A stretch of 64,000 nucleotides of DNA from positions 30,004 to 94,003 of the forward strand of contig BQJF01000005.1 in assembly GCA_021604565.1 (NCBI GenBank), read 5' to 3'. The DNA is from Minwuia thermotolerans (GTDB lineage: Bacteria > Pseudomonadota > Alphaproteobacteria > Minwuiales > Minwuiaceae). Positions within the stretch are counted from its first letter, which is position 1. Each line of letters opens with the position of its first letter. The notes under the pieces are model-generated. The model was not told where the DNA came from and ran no database searches. It saw nothing but the letters and a program-made list of their open reading frames with translations. Shown here in pieces: positions 1 to 7,740 of the stretch. The position numbers and the translations under genes are program-made.

Positions 1-1
1 C

Positions 2-307
2 GGTTCGGACGACACGCTGACGGGCGGTGGCGATGATACTCCGGCAGGGGGCGGTTCGGACGACACGCTGACGGGCGGCGGCGATGACACTTCGGCAGGT
101 GGCGATTCGGACGACACGCTGACGGGCGGTGGCAATGACACTCCGGCGGGTGGCGGCTCGGACGACACGCTGACGGGCGGTGGCAATGACACTCCGGCGG
201 GTGGCGGCTCGGACGACACGGTGACGGGCGGTGGCGATGACACTCCGGCAGGTGGCGGCACTGACGACACGCTGACAGGTGGTGGCGATGACACTCCTGC
301 AGGCGGC
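2..307 (+). repeat. Six tandem 51-bp coding repeats
   Basis: Copies begin at 2, 53, 104, 155, 206 and 257. Each encodes a 17-residue unit close to GSDDTLTGGGDDTPAGG. The copies differ at only a few bases, for example Asp/Asn at residue 11 and Leu/Val at residue 6. The array probably continues left of the window. The exact 51-bp period keeps the frame, so copy number can change without breaking the gene. Confidence 0.95.
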
Positions 308-1063
308 GCTGGACCCGGAACCGGTGACCCGCTGTCGCCCGTCCTGCGGGGCGACGATGGCCCGGACCGGATGCATGGTGGCATAGGCGATCAGGTGATG
401 CATGGCAGGGGGGGCGACGACAGGATCTCCGGTGGAGCCGGGGCGGACACGATCAGTGGCGGTGATGGGATTGACCGGCTGTTCGGCAATGAAGGCGATG
501 ACCGTCTCAGTGGCGGTGAGGATCGTGACATTGTCTTCGGCGGCCTGGGTGACGATGAACTGAACGGCAATGGCGGCCGGGACAACCTGTTCGGCGACGC
601 GGGCGACGATCTGCTCGACGGCGGGGCCAAACTGGATGTCCTGCACGGTGGCGATGGTGCGGATACACTGATTGGCGGCGGCGGCGACGACAAGCTGTTT
701 GGTGGAGACGGCGACGATGTGCTGATCGCCGACGAAGGTCATGACCGGCTTTCCGGCGGGGCAGGCAACGACCTGTTCGTGCTCGGTCTGCAAGACCTCG
801 GCGGGCGCATCGATCAGATCACGGACTGGAACGATGGCGACAGCATTGTCGTTCACGGCGTACCTGACGCTGCGGTTCAGGCTTTCAACGCAGGCCAGAT
901 ATCGGAGTTCCTGGCTGTGCGACAGGTTGGCGGTGACAGTTTTCTGCAGATTGATCTCGATGGGGCTGGCACCGGGCACAGCCTGGTCAATCTGGTGCGG
1001 ATCAGGGAACACACGCTGGATCTGGACGACGTCAGCTTCGACCCCGCATCAGGCCTGTTCTGA
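2..1063 (+). CDS. RTX calcium-binding protein, C-terminal part (5' end outside window)
   Basis: The frame is open from the left window edge to a TGA at 1061-1063, giving 353 residues of a longer protein. The first 102 residues are six near-identical 17-residue repeats. Residues about 110-250 are hemolysin-type nonapeptide repeats of the GGxGxDxLx kind, which fold as a calcium-filled beta-roll in known RTX proteins. The last 90 residues (FVLGLQDLGG onward, ending SGLF) look like the cap and C-terminal secretion region of type I secretion substrates, with no cysteine. The inferred role is an extracellular or surface protein exported by a TolC-type system, but no transporter gene is in the window. 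The true function depends on the missing N-terminal part. Confidence 0.85.
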   Translation, partial: GSDDTLTGGGDDTPAGGGSDDTLTGGGDDTSAGGDSDDTLTGGGNDTPAGGGSDDTLTGGGNDTPAGGGSDDTVTGGGDDTPAGGGTDDTLTGGGDDTPAGGAGPGTGDPLSPVLRGDDGPDRMHGGIGDQVMHGRGGDDRISGGAGADTISGGDGIDRLFGNEGDDRLSGGEDRDIVFGGLGDDELNGNGGRDNLFGDAGDDLLDGGAKLDVLHGGDGADTLIGGGGDDKLFGGDGDDVLIADEGHDRLSGGAGNDLFVLGLQDLGGRIDQITDWNDGDSIVVHGVPDAAVQAFNAGQISEFLAVRQVGGDSFLQIDLDGAGTGHSLVNLVRIREHTLDLDDVSFDPASGLF

Positions 1064-1079
1064 GACTTGACGGCAGGAA

Positions 1080-1107
1080 GACCAGCCGCCCCGGGGGGCG
1101 ACTGGTC
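1080..1107 (+). terminator. GC-rich hairpin after the RTX gene
   Basis: A 13-base arm at 1080-1092 pairs with 1095-1107 with one mismatch; the innermost pairs probably open to form the loop. It starts 17 bases after the RTX stop and lies between that gene and the oppositely oriented PLDc_N gene. There is no T-run after it, so it is a possible transcript end rather than a textbook intrinsic terminator. Confidence 0.4.
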
Positions 1108-1168
1108 TGCAAGGTATCACGTGCGGCTCACGCCGCCGCGTTGGTTTGGCGTGGACAAGCGACCGGTG

Positions 1169-1360
1169 TCAGACCTGTCCGACGGCCTGGGCCTTCGGGC
1201 CGAAGAGCAGCCACAGGATCAGGCCGAGTACCGGCAGCAGCAGGATGGCGACGATCCAGATGACCTTGGAGCCGGTGCTCGCTCCGCTGCCAAATATCTT
1301 CACGATGGCCCAGATGTCCGCAATCAGGATGATCAGGCCGAGAATGCCAGTGACTTCCAT
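1169..1360 (-). CDS. PLDc_N domain small membrane protein
   Basis: This 63-residue protein has two hydrophobic segments (about residues 5-20 and 32-54) separated by a short polar turn (KIFGSGASTGSK), and a WLLFGPK end. This is the pattern of the phospholipase D N-terminal-like domain found alone as small inner-membrane proteins. AGAGGAG lies 8 bases upstream of the ATG. Its biochemical role is unknown. It is the last of three small minus-strand genes, 47 bases after the entericidin-like gene, and may share their transcript. Confidence 0.8.
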   Translation of the reverse strand: MEVTGILGLIILIADIWAIVKIFGSGASTGSKVIWIVAILLLPVLGLILWLLFGPKAQAVGQV

Positions 1361-1407
1361 TTGTTCAACTCCTCTTGTCGTTCAGCTTTCGCGAGGTGGG
1401 GGCGTCG

Positions 1408-1551
1408 TTACTCGGTTGAGTCGTCGACGGCCTCGGCGCTGTCATTGATGTCCTCACCGATGCCGCGGATGGTGTTGTCGCAGGCCGCGAGGCCACCGAT
1501 CATCACCGCAAGGGCACCGATCAGGCTCAGGCGTTTCAGGATGTCAGTCAT
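1408..1551 (-). CDS. Entericidin-like lipoprotein
   Basis: The protein has 47 residues. A lysine/arginine start, a hydrophobic stretch and a lipobox ending GLAAC (Cys at residue 22) form a signal peptidase II site. The mature part is short and acidic (DNTIRGIGEDINDSAEAVDD), as in EcnA/EcnB small lipoproteins, which are membrane-anchored and often stress-induced. I chose the ATG at 1551 over longer upstream reading because AGGAGA lies 6 bases before it and the lipobox then sits at a normal distance. The start overlaps the stop of the upstream 62-residue gene by 8 bases. Confidence 0.85.
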   Translation of the reverse strand: MTDILKRLSLIGALAVMIGGLAACDNTIRGIGEDINDSAEAVDDSTE

Positions 1552-1732
1552 GATTCTTCTCCTCGGTGATGCGCTGCAACAGGGCACGTCCCTGTATTGC
1601 GGCCTTGTAACTTCTTTGCGCCCTGGGGTCCTCAAAAGGCGCATTCGACTTGTTGTCCGGTTCACTTGTGCGTTTCTTGTTGGATTTTTCCAAGATTTCG
1701 TCTTCTGTCACAAGTGATAGAAGAACCGGCAT
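1544..1732 (-). CDS. Small hypothetical protein upstream of entericidin
   Basis: This is a 62-residue reading frame beginning MPVLLSLVTEDEILEK. It has an AGGGAGA ribosome site 8 bases before its ATG, and its TGA overlaps the entericidin-like start (ATGACTGA, 8 bases). The product is charged and hydrophilic after a short N-terminal hydrophobic run, with no motif I recognise. The ribosome site and coupling make it a believable gene. Its base composition is more AT-rich than its neighbours. Confidence 0.5.
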   Translation of the reverse strand: MPVLLSLVTEDEILEKSNKKRTSEPDNKSNAPFEDPRAQRSYKAAIQGRALLQRITEEKNHD

Positions 1733-1953
1733 AAGAAAATCTCCCTTATTTTGTGTTGTCCTTGATATGATGGGAGTGAGCATGAAATCAATTATTTTCG
1801 TATGTGTAGGCTGATGAGCCAATGTATTGGCACTATCTTCTTCAAGATACATGAATTGATGTGGCTCAATCGCTTCCGTTGCCGCCGCAAAATTGGTCGT
1901 TGGAGTGGTTGGAGTAAGTGGCCTATGTTGATGCCTCAATGGAGGTCTGACGT

Positions 1954-2172
1954 ATGCCTGAGAACGTGCCGCCGAAGCGCACCGAGAAACTGCAGCTGAT
2001 GCTGGACGATCTTGAGATGGAGGCGATCGACGACTGGCGGTTCCGCCATCGCATGCCGTCGCGCGCCGCCGCGATCCGGGAGCTGATCCGTCGCGGCCTG
2101 GCTGCGGTGGATGTCGAGGAACCGACAGCGGACAAGACCTCGACCGAGTTTCGCGTCGTCGAACCGGACTGA
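1954..2172 (+). CDS. Ribbon-helix-helix-like small protein
   Basis: The protein has 72 residues. The segment EKLQLMLDDLEMEAIDDWRF followed by HRMPSRAAAIRELIRRGL resembles a ribbon-helix-helix fold: a short beta strand, then a helix, then a second helix carrying the RAAAIRELIRRGL motif. Such proteins bind DNA as dimers and often act as antitoxins or small regulators, but no toxin partner is adjacent. GGAGG lies 8 bases before the ATG. It stands alone, 108 bases before the next gene on the same strand. Confidence 0.75.
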   Translation: MPENVPPKRTEKLQLMLDDLEMEAIDDWRFRHRMPSRAAAIRELIRRGLAAVDVEEPTADKTSTEFRVVEPD

Positions 2173-2280
2173 TCCGGCGCTTCCTCTTCGCAGGGCGATC
2201 ATGACAGCGGATCGAATGGCTTTTCGTCTCCCCGCATTGCTGCAAGACTGAGACAAGCAGGAAAATGGGGAGGAAGACGG

Positions 2281-3351
2281 ATGCCGACAATCGCGGCTGA
2301 GAAGCTTGAGGGATTTGTGGCCGAGATCGCCCGTGCAGGCGGGTCCAGCGACGCGGAGGCCGGCAAGATCGGTCACCAGCTTGTCGGTGCCAACCTGCGT
2401 GGCCATGACAGCCACGGCATCGGCATGATGCCGGCCTATGTCAACGCGTTGCAGTTCGGCAAGCTGAAACCCAACCAGCACGTCAGTGTGGTTCGTGATG
2501 ATGGCGCGATCCTGCAACTGGACGGCAATGCCGGTTACGGGCAGGTCATTGGTGAGGAAGCGATGGAGAAGGGCATTGCCGTTGCCAAGGCGCAGGGGCT
2601 CTGTCTGATGAGCCTGCGCAACAGTCATCACCTGGGGCGCATCGGTGCCTGGGGCGAGCAGGCAACGGATGAGGGGCTGATCTCCATCCACTGGGTCAAT
2701 GCCATAACGCGGATGCCGCTGGTCGCACCACATGGCGGCTCCGATGCCCGCTTCACCACCAATCCCTACTGCACGGCGGTGCCTGCCACGCCCGGTCACC
2801 CGCGCATGGTGCTGGACATGGCGACGACGAAGGTTGCAATGGGCAAGGTGCGTGTGGCGCACAACAAGGGTGTGGAACTGCCGCCGGATTGCCTGATCGA
2901 TCCCGATGGCAATCGCACGCTGAACCCGTCTGTCATGTTCGACGAACCACGCGGCGCGATGCTGGCGATGGGGGAGCACAAGGGCTATGGCCTGGCACTG
3001 GTCTGCGAAGTGCTGGCCGGTGCGCTCTCGGGCGGAGGTTCCTTCCTGCCGGAACGCTCCGACGGGCATTCCATCATCAACAACATGCTGACCATCCTGG
3101 TCGATCCGGACCGGCTGACCGATCGTACCGCGCTGATGAGCGAACTCGACGGTTTCATAAGCTACGTGAAGCAGTCACCGCCTGCACCGGGTGTCGAGGA
3201 GGTCATGATTCCAGGCGACCCGGAACGCAAGTCGATGGCCGAGCGCCTGGCGAACGGCGTGCCCGTCGACGACACGACGTGGGAGGAGATGGTGCAGGCC
3301 GCCGTTCAGGTCGGCATGGACGAGGGCAAGGCCCGCGCCTGGGCCGAATAG
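2281..3351 (+). CDS. Malate/L-lactate dehydrogenase family (Ldh_2) oxidoreductase
   Basis: At 356 residues it has the usual length of the Ldh_2 (YiaK/AllD/ComC-like) family of NAD(P)-dependent 2-hydroxyacid dehydrogenases, which do not use a Rossmann fold. Family signatures seen are RGHDSHGI near residue 40, NSHHLGRIG near 117, VAPHGG near 148, and GEHKGYGLAL near 230. The substrate cannot be told from sequence; malate, lactate, ureidoglycolate and sulfolactate enzymes are all in this family. The start follows a GGGGAGGA ribosome site. A 35-base gap links it to an SDR gene, suggesting a two-gene oxidoreductase operon. Confidence 0.85.
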   Translation: MPTIAAEKLEGFVAEIARAGGSSDAEAGKIGHQLVGANLRGHDSHGIGMMPAYVNALQFGKLKPNQHVSVVRDDGAILQLDGNAGYGQVIGEEAMEKGIAVAKAQGLCLMSLRNSHHLGRIGAWGEQATDEGLISIHWVNAITRMPLVAPHGGSDARFTTNPYCTAVPATPGHPRMVLDMATTKVAMGKVRVAHNKGVELPPDCLIDPDGNRTLNPSVMFDEPRGAMLAMGEHKGYGLALVCEVLAGALSGGGSFLPERSDGHSIINNMLTILVDPDRLTDRTALMSELDGFISYVKQSPPAPGVEEVMIPGDPERKSMAERLANGVPVDDTTWEEMVQAAVQVGMDEGKARAWAE

Positions 3352-3386
3352 ACAGGACCGATTGGATAGCAAGGGGAGGGCCGGGC

Positions 3387-4163
3387 ATGTTCAGGCTTGG
3401 ACTGGAAGACAAGGTTGCGGTCATCACCGGTGGCAGTGACGGGCTTGGTCGCGCCAGCGCGGCGCTGCTGGCGGCGGAAGGGGCGAAGGTGGTCATCTGT
3501 GGTCGCCGCAAGGATCATGTGGAGACCGTGGCGAAGGAACTCTCGGCGCAAGGCGGCGGCTCCGTGCTGGGCGTGCAGGCTGATGTCACGAAGCTGGCCG
3601 ACTGCGAGACGCTGGTGTCCCGCACGGTCGAGGCCTTTGGCGGCATCGACATCCTGGTCAACAATGCAGGCGCGTCGGCTGCCCACAGGCTGCAGGATCT
3701 GGATGATGCGGCCTGGCAGGCGGATTTCGACCTGAAGATCATGGGCGCGGTGCGGATGTGCCGTCTGGCGATCCCGCACATCAGGGCACGCGGCGCGGGC
3801 TCCATCATCAATGCCTCCATCGGCGGCGGCAAGACGCCCCGGGCGGGACAATTGCCCACATCGCTGTCGCGTGCGGCCGGTCTGAACCTGACGAAGTCGC
3901 TGTCTGATGAACTGGCGGGCGACAACATTCGTGTCAACGCCATCTGCATCGGCCTGCTGAAGAGCGCCCAGTGGGACCGCCGGGCCACCGCCGATACACC
4001 GGTCGAGACGCTGTACGAGAACATGTCATCGCGCATCCCGCTCGGACGGGTCGGTGAGGCAGAGGAATATGCGGACCTGGTCGCCTTCCTGGCGTCCGAG
4101 CGTTCCAGCTATATCACCGGGACCGCAATCAACATCGATGGCGGCATGTGCGCGGCGTTGTAG
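3387..4163 (+). CDS. SDR-family protein with non-canonical active site
   Basis: The protein has 258 residues and starts at the ATG 6 bases after AGGGGAGGG. The cofactor motif TGGSDGLG near residue 14, the NNAG motif near residue 93 and a C-terminal YITGTAINIDGG are classical short-chain dehydrogenase/reductase features. The catalytic Tyr-x3-Lys is not: the aligned segment reads TSLSR, so Tyr is Thr and Lys is Arg. The serine in INAS is kept. A known SDR subgroup lacks a perfect catalytic tetrad, so this may be a different chemistry or a non-catalytic protein. It follows the Ldh_2 gene directly. Confidence 0.8.
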   Translation: MFRLGLEDKVAVITGGSDGLGRASAALLAAEGAKVVICGRRKDHVETVAKELSAQGGGSVLGVQADVTKLADCETLVSRTVEAFGGIDILVNNAGASAAHRLQDLDDAAWQADFDLKIMGAVRMCRLAIPHIRARGAGSIINASIGGGKTPRAGQLPTSLSRAAGLNLTKSLSDELAGDNIRVNAICIGLLKSAQWDRRATADTPVETLYENMSSRIPLGRVGEAEEYADLVAFLASERSSYITGTAINIDGGMCAAL

Positions 4164-4216
4164 ATCGATCCGCAATCTGACTGCGGGCTGGTGCCGTAAT
4201 CAAACAGCGCAACGAT

Positions 4217-5260
4217 CTACGCGTCGATCACCAGGACGGTGATGAACAGGGAAACGATGATCAGCACGCTTGCTCCGATGGCCTGTTGCAGCCTGCGGCG
4301 TGACCGATAGATCTTCGGGCCATCACCTGAACGACTGCCGGAGCGACTGTGGGAGCGTCGGCGTCTGTGATGCTTCGCGGGCGGGTCTGTCAGCAGAGGA
4401 TCCGGACCCTTCTGGCTGGCCAGCGGTTTCATCTGCGTCCGCATTTCCGCAACCATGGCTTCGATTTTCTCCGGCGTCGGTGTCAGAGCGGGTTCGTGGC
4501 GCATGATCAGTTCCGCAGCCGCGCGAAGGTAGTTCTCGCTGGCGTCGGCATTGGGGCGGGTGAAGAAGACCGGGGTCCGGTCACCGCTGGCTTCATCGAG
4601 TGCGTTCGAATGCGGTATCTCGGCCACCAGCACGGCATCGCCGTGGGTCTGGCGGACCTGCAGCGCACGCTTCATTTTCGCCGGTGCCCAGTTCTGGGCC
4701 ATGGTGATCAGCATCATGGGTCTGTCGATGCGGGTCTGACCGGCATCGTTCAGCCGCTCGATGGTTGACGTCAGGCGCGCCATGCCGTCCAGGGCAAACT
4801 GCTCCGGCGGGACCGGAACAAGGACCGTGTCCGCGGCAACGAGGGCGCTGACAGAGAGGATGCCGAGTGACGGCGGACAGTCCAGGAAGATCCAGTCGAA
4901 GCTGTCGGCCAGAGTGGCGATGACGGGGCGCAACCGGTGCAGCCGGTCGGTCTCCCCGGAAAGTTCCAGTTCCACGCCCGCCATTTCGAGCGAAGAGGCA
5001 AGCACCGAGAGATGCGGTATGGCCGTCGCCTGGGGCCAGCGCGGCGAAACATCGTCGCTATTGACCAGCGCGTGATAGCTGCCCGGCTGTTCCACCGATG
5101 CCTCGGGGATTCCGAGTGCGGTTGTCGCATTGGCCTGGGAGTCGAGATCGATCAGAAGCACGCGCCGACCTGTCAGCGCCGTCGCGACCGCCAGGTGCAA
5201 CGCTGTCGTTGTCTTGCCGACGCCGCCCTTCTGGTTCGACACCGCAACAGTGATTGCCAT
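4217..5260 (-). CDS. ParA-family ATPase with C-terminal membrane anchor
   Basis: The 347-residue protein starts MAITVAVSNQKGG, preceded by GGGGGAA. The deviant Walker A KGGVGKTT lies at residues 11-18, LIDLDSQ follows near residue 40, and FLDCPP marks the Walker B region. This is a MinD/ParA-type ATPase that normally dimerises on DNA or membrane. After the ATPase domain (about residue 265) come a linker, an Arg/Ser/His-rich stretch (HHRRRRSHSRSGSRSG) and a hydrophobic C-terminal helix of about 18 residues ending VLVIDA. The tail should insert into the inner membrane. There is no parB or parS nearby. It is an orphan ATPase of unknown cargo. Confidence 0.85.
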   Translation of the reverse strand: MAITVAVSNQKGGVGKTTTALHLAVATALTGRRVLLIDLDSQANATTALGIPEASVEQPGSYHALVNSDDVSPRWPQATAIPHLSVLASSLEMAGVELELSGETDRLHRLRPVIATLADSFDWIFLDCPPSLGILSVSALVAADTVLVPVPPEQFALDGMARLTSTIERLNDAGQTRIDRPMMLITMAQNWAPAKMKRALQVRQTHGDAVLVAEIPHSNALDEASGDRTPVFFTRPNADASENYLRAAAELIMRHEPALTPTPEKIEAMVAEMRTQMKPLASQKGPDPLLTDPPAKHHRRRRSHSRSGSRSGDGPKIYRSRRRLQQAIGASVLIIVSLFITVLVIDA

Positions 5261-5435
5261 GAAGCATTCCCCCGCCTGCTTCTGAGCCAACAATTCGGTC
5301 GGCCCGATTATTCATTCCTGCCTCGAGACGAGAGCAAGCTTCCTGCCAGCAAATTCTGGAATTGCGCGAATGCGGGCGTGTCAGCAGATTGCCGTCATTC
5401 AGGCATTTGATCGATTCACCATGAAAGACAGGCAG

Positions 5436-6722
5436 TTAGATCAAGTCGAGTGCCTGCGCCAGGTCCGCAATGATGTCATCGACCGTCTCGATACCGATGG
5501 ACAATCGTACCACATCGGGTCCGGCGCCCGCAGCAATCTGCTGCTCGACCGTCAATTGGCGGTGCGTTGTGGATGCCGGGTGCAGAATGAGACTGCGCGT
5601 GTCGCCGATGTTGGCGAGGTGAGAGAGGATGTTCACACCCTCCACCACCTTCACGCCGGAGTCGAAGCCGCCGCGCACGCCGAACGTGAAGACCGCGCCC
5701 GCGCCCTTCGGCAGGTACTTCTGCTGCAGCGCGTGATAGCGATTGCCCTCCAGCCCGGAATGGGAGACCCAGGTGACGGCAGGATGCTGATCCAGGAAGC
5801 GGGCGACGGCGAGTGCGTTCGCAGTATGGCGTTCCATCCGCAGCGGCAGGGTTTCCGCGCCGGTCAGGATCATGAAGGCGTTGAACGGCGAAAGTGCGGG
5901 GCCGAGGTCGCGCAGCGCCACCGCCCGCCCATAGGCCGTCAGCGCAAATCGCCCGAAGGTCTCGTAGAAGTTCAGTCCGTGATAGGCCGGGCAGGGGGCT
6001 GCGATTGCCGGGAAACGACCGTCGGCCGCCCAGTTGAACTCCCCGCTCTCGACGATCACGCCGCCGAGGGAATTGCCGTGGCCGCCGAGGAACTTGGTTG
6101 CCGAATGAACGACGACATCCGCACCCCATTCGAACGGTCGGCAGCCCCAGGGGGTGGCACAGGTATTGTCGACGATCAGCGGAATGCCGGCCTGCTCCGC
6201 GATCCTGGCGAAGACCTCGATATCGGCGACGACACCGCCCGGATTGGACAGGCTCTCGATGAATATGGCCCTGGTCCGGTCGTTGATCGCGGCGCGAAAG
6301 CTCTCCGGGTCGTCCGGATCGCAGAAGGTGCAGGACCAGCCCATCTTCTGGAAACTGACGCCGAACTGGGTGATCGATCCGCCATACAGCTTGGTGGAGG
6401 CAATGAAATTGTCGCCTGATTCCATCAGCGCGAACATCAGAATCATCTGTGCGGCATGGCCCGATGCGACGGCCAGCCCGGCCGCGCCCCCTTCCAGCGT
6501 CGCAACCCTTTCCTCCAGCACCGAAACCGTTGGGTTTGTCAGGCGGGAGTACATGTTGCCGAAGGACTGCAGGTTGAACAGGCTGGCGGCCTGATCCACA
6601 TCCTCGAAGACGTAGGAGGATGTCTGGTAGATCGGCGTGATGCGCGCGCCTGTCACCGGATCCGGGGACGCCCCGGCATGGATGGCCTGGGTTTCGAAGC
6701 CATATGTTTCACGCGTGCTCAT
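5436..6722 (-). CDS. metY: O-acetylhomoserine aminocarboxypropyltransferase (O-acetylhomoserine sulfhydrylase)
   Basis: The 428-residue length matches MetY rather than the shorter MetB/MetZ enzymes. The Cys/Met-metabolism PLP fold is shown by SRLTNPTV near residue 59, EGGAAGLAVASGHAAQ, the VDNTCATP segment, and the PLP lysine in VVHSATKFLGGHG near residue 209. It makes homocysteine from O-acetylhomoserine and sulfide in the cytoplasm. It is divergent from the PanB-like gene across about 150 bases. I looked for a SAM riboswitch in that gap and saw none. Confidence 0.93.
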   Translation of the reverse strand: MSTRETYGFETQAIHAGASPDPVTGARITPIYQTSSYVFEDVDQAASLFNLQSFGNMYSRLTNPTVSVLEERVATLEGGAAGLAVASGHAAQMILMFALMESGDNFIASTKLYGGSITQFGVSFQKMGWSCTFCDPDDPESFRAAINDRTRAIFIESLSNPGGVVADIEVFARIAEQAGIPLIVDNTCATPWGCRPFEWGADVVVHSATKFLGGHGNSLGGVIVESGEFNWAADGRFPAIAAPCPAYHGLNFYETFGRFALTAYGRAVALRDLGPALSPFNAFMILTGAETLPLRMERHTANALAVARFLDQHPAVTWVSHSGLEGNRYHALQQKYLPKGAGAVFTFGVRGGFDSGVKVVEGVNILSHLANIGDTRSLILHPASTTHRQLTVEQQIAAGAGPDVVRLSIGIETVDDIIADLAQALDLI

Positions 6723-6873
6723 GGGGCGTCATTTCCGTTTCGCTGGATCATTCGGTTCCCTTCAAGGTAGCCCCACCCGGTCCTGCTCTCCAAGTGCGTC
6801 CGGCAACTGTTTCTTGATCGATGCCCGATCCATGGGCAGGGTCGAGGCCATTCCTTCGGTAAAGGAGCGACTG

Positions 6874-7740
6874 ATGTCGATACCTGAGGCAAAGACACGA
6901 CTGACGATACCGGAGCTTGCCATCAGGAAGCGCAAGGGTGAGCGCCTGGCGATGGTCGCGGTCGGTGAGTACCTGTCTGCCCAATGGGCCGAACGCGGCG
7001 GGGTCGATATCATTGGCGTCGGTGACAGCCTTGGCATGACCCTCTACGGACACGACACCACCTTGCCCATGACAGTCGAGCAGATGATCGCCCATACACA
7101 GGCTGTCAGGCGCGGTGCGCCGAATACCTTCTGTCTGGTCTCAATGCCATATGGTTCCTACGCGACAGAAGAGATCGCGGTCACCAATGCTGTCAGGATG
7201 ATGAAGGAATCCGGCGCCGATGCCCTGAAGATGCAGGGCGGGCGGGAGATGTTCGGCATCATCAGGGCGATCGCTGATGCCGGTGTGCCCATCATGAGCC
7301 ATGTCGGCCTGTGTCCGCATTTCGTGCATCGGCTTGGCGGGTTCCGGATGCAGGGACGTACCGCGGATGAGGCGCTGAAGATCATCGACAATGCCCGTGC
7401 CATCGAGGAGGCCGGTGCCATTGGTCTGGAGATCGAAGCGGTGCCCTACCTGGTCGGCAAGGCAGTGGATGAGGCGGTCGATATCTTCACCTTCTCCATT
7501 GGTGCGGGTGGTGCCGGCACCTGTCAGTTGCTGAACGGTTATGACCTGATCGGTGGGTTCGATACATTCAGGCCGAAGTTTGCCAAGCGCTATGGCAATG
7601 TGGCCGAGGTCGCCGCGAACGCGTTTCTGGCCTATGCGGACGATGTTCGTTCGGGAGCCTTTCCGGATGAGGAACATACGTACAAGATGAACGGTGCCGA
7701 GGCGGAGAAACTGCGCGAAGTTCTGGAGGCAGGCAAGTGA
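6874..7740 (+). CDS. PanB-like protein lacking two metal ligands
   Basis: The protein has 288 residues; the ATG has AGGAG 8 bases upstream. It aligns along its length with ketopantoate hydroxymethyltransferase (PanB, PEP/pyruvate TIM barrel): VGDSLGM, HTQAVRRGAP, SHVGLCP, GLEIEAVP and RPKFAKRYGN. Of the three Mg ligands known in E. coli PanB, Asp45 is kept (GDSLGM), Asp84 is Ser (LVSMPYGSY) and Glu114 is Gln (LKMQGG). The catalytic Glu181 equivalent remains (IEAVP). An ordinary pantothenate role is therefore doubtful. It is GTGA-coupled to a PhyH-type dioxygenase, so the two probably act in one pathway on a related 2-oxo or 2-hydroxy acid. Confidence 0.85.
   Translation: MSIPEAKTRLTIPELAIRKRKGERLAMVAVGEYLSAQWAERGGVDIIGVGDSLGMTLYGHDTTLPMTVEQMIAHTQAVRRGAPNTFCLVSMPYGSYATEEIAVTNAVRMMKESGADALKMQGGREMFGIIRAIADAGVPIMSHVGLCPHFVHRLGGFRMQGRTADEALKIIDNARAIEEAGAIGLEIEAVPYLVGKAVDEAVDIFTFSIGAGGAGTCQLLNGYDLIGGFDTFRPKFAKRYGNVAEVAANAFLAYADDVRSGAFPDEEHTYKMNGAEAEKLREVLEAGK

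Noticed and set aside
2..307. CRISPR array
   Set aside because: The repeats are directly tandem with no spacers and encode protein in frame.
1067..1717. 216-codon plus frame after the RTX gene
   Set aside because: It covers three minus-strand small genes with good ribosome sites and a known domain; it has none.
2889..3386. Upstream extension of the SDR gene
   Set aside because: The extra residues lie inside the Ldh_2 gene in another frame and are unlike SDR proteins; the ATG at 3387 has a ribosome site.
4161..4219. Terminator between the SDR and ParA genes
   Set aside because: A 5-base hairpin and a 7-base outer pairing exist, but there is no T-run and the stems are short.
6723..6873. SAM riboswitch upstream of metY
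   Set aside because: SAM-II and SAM-I core sequences were not found on the minus strand.
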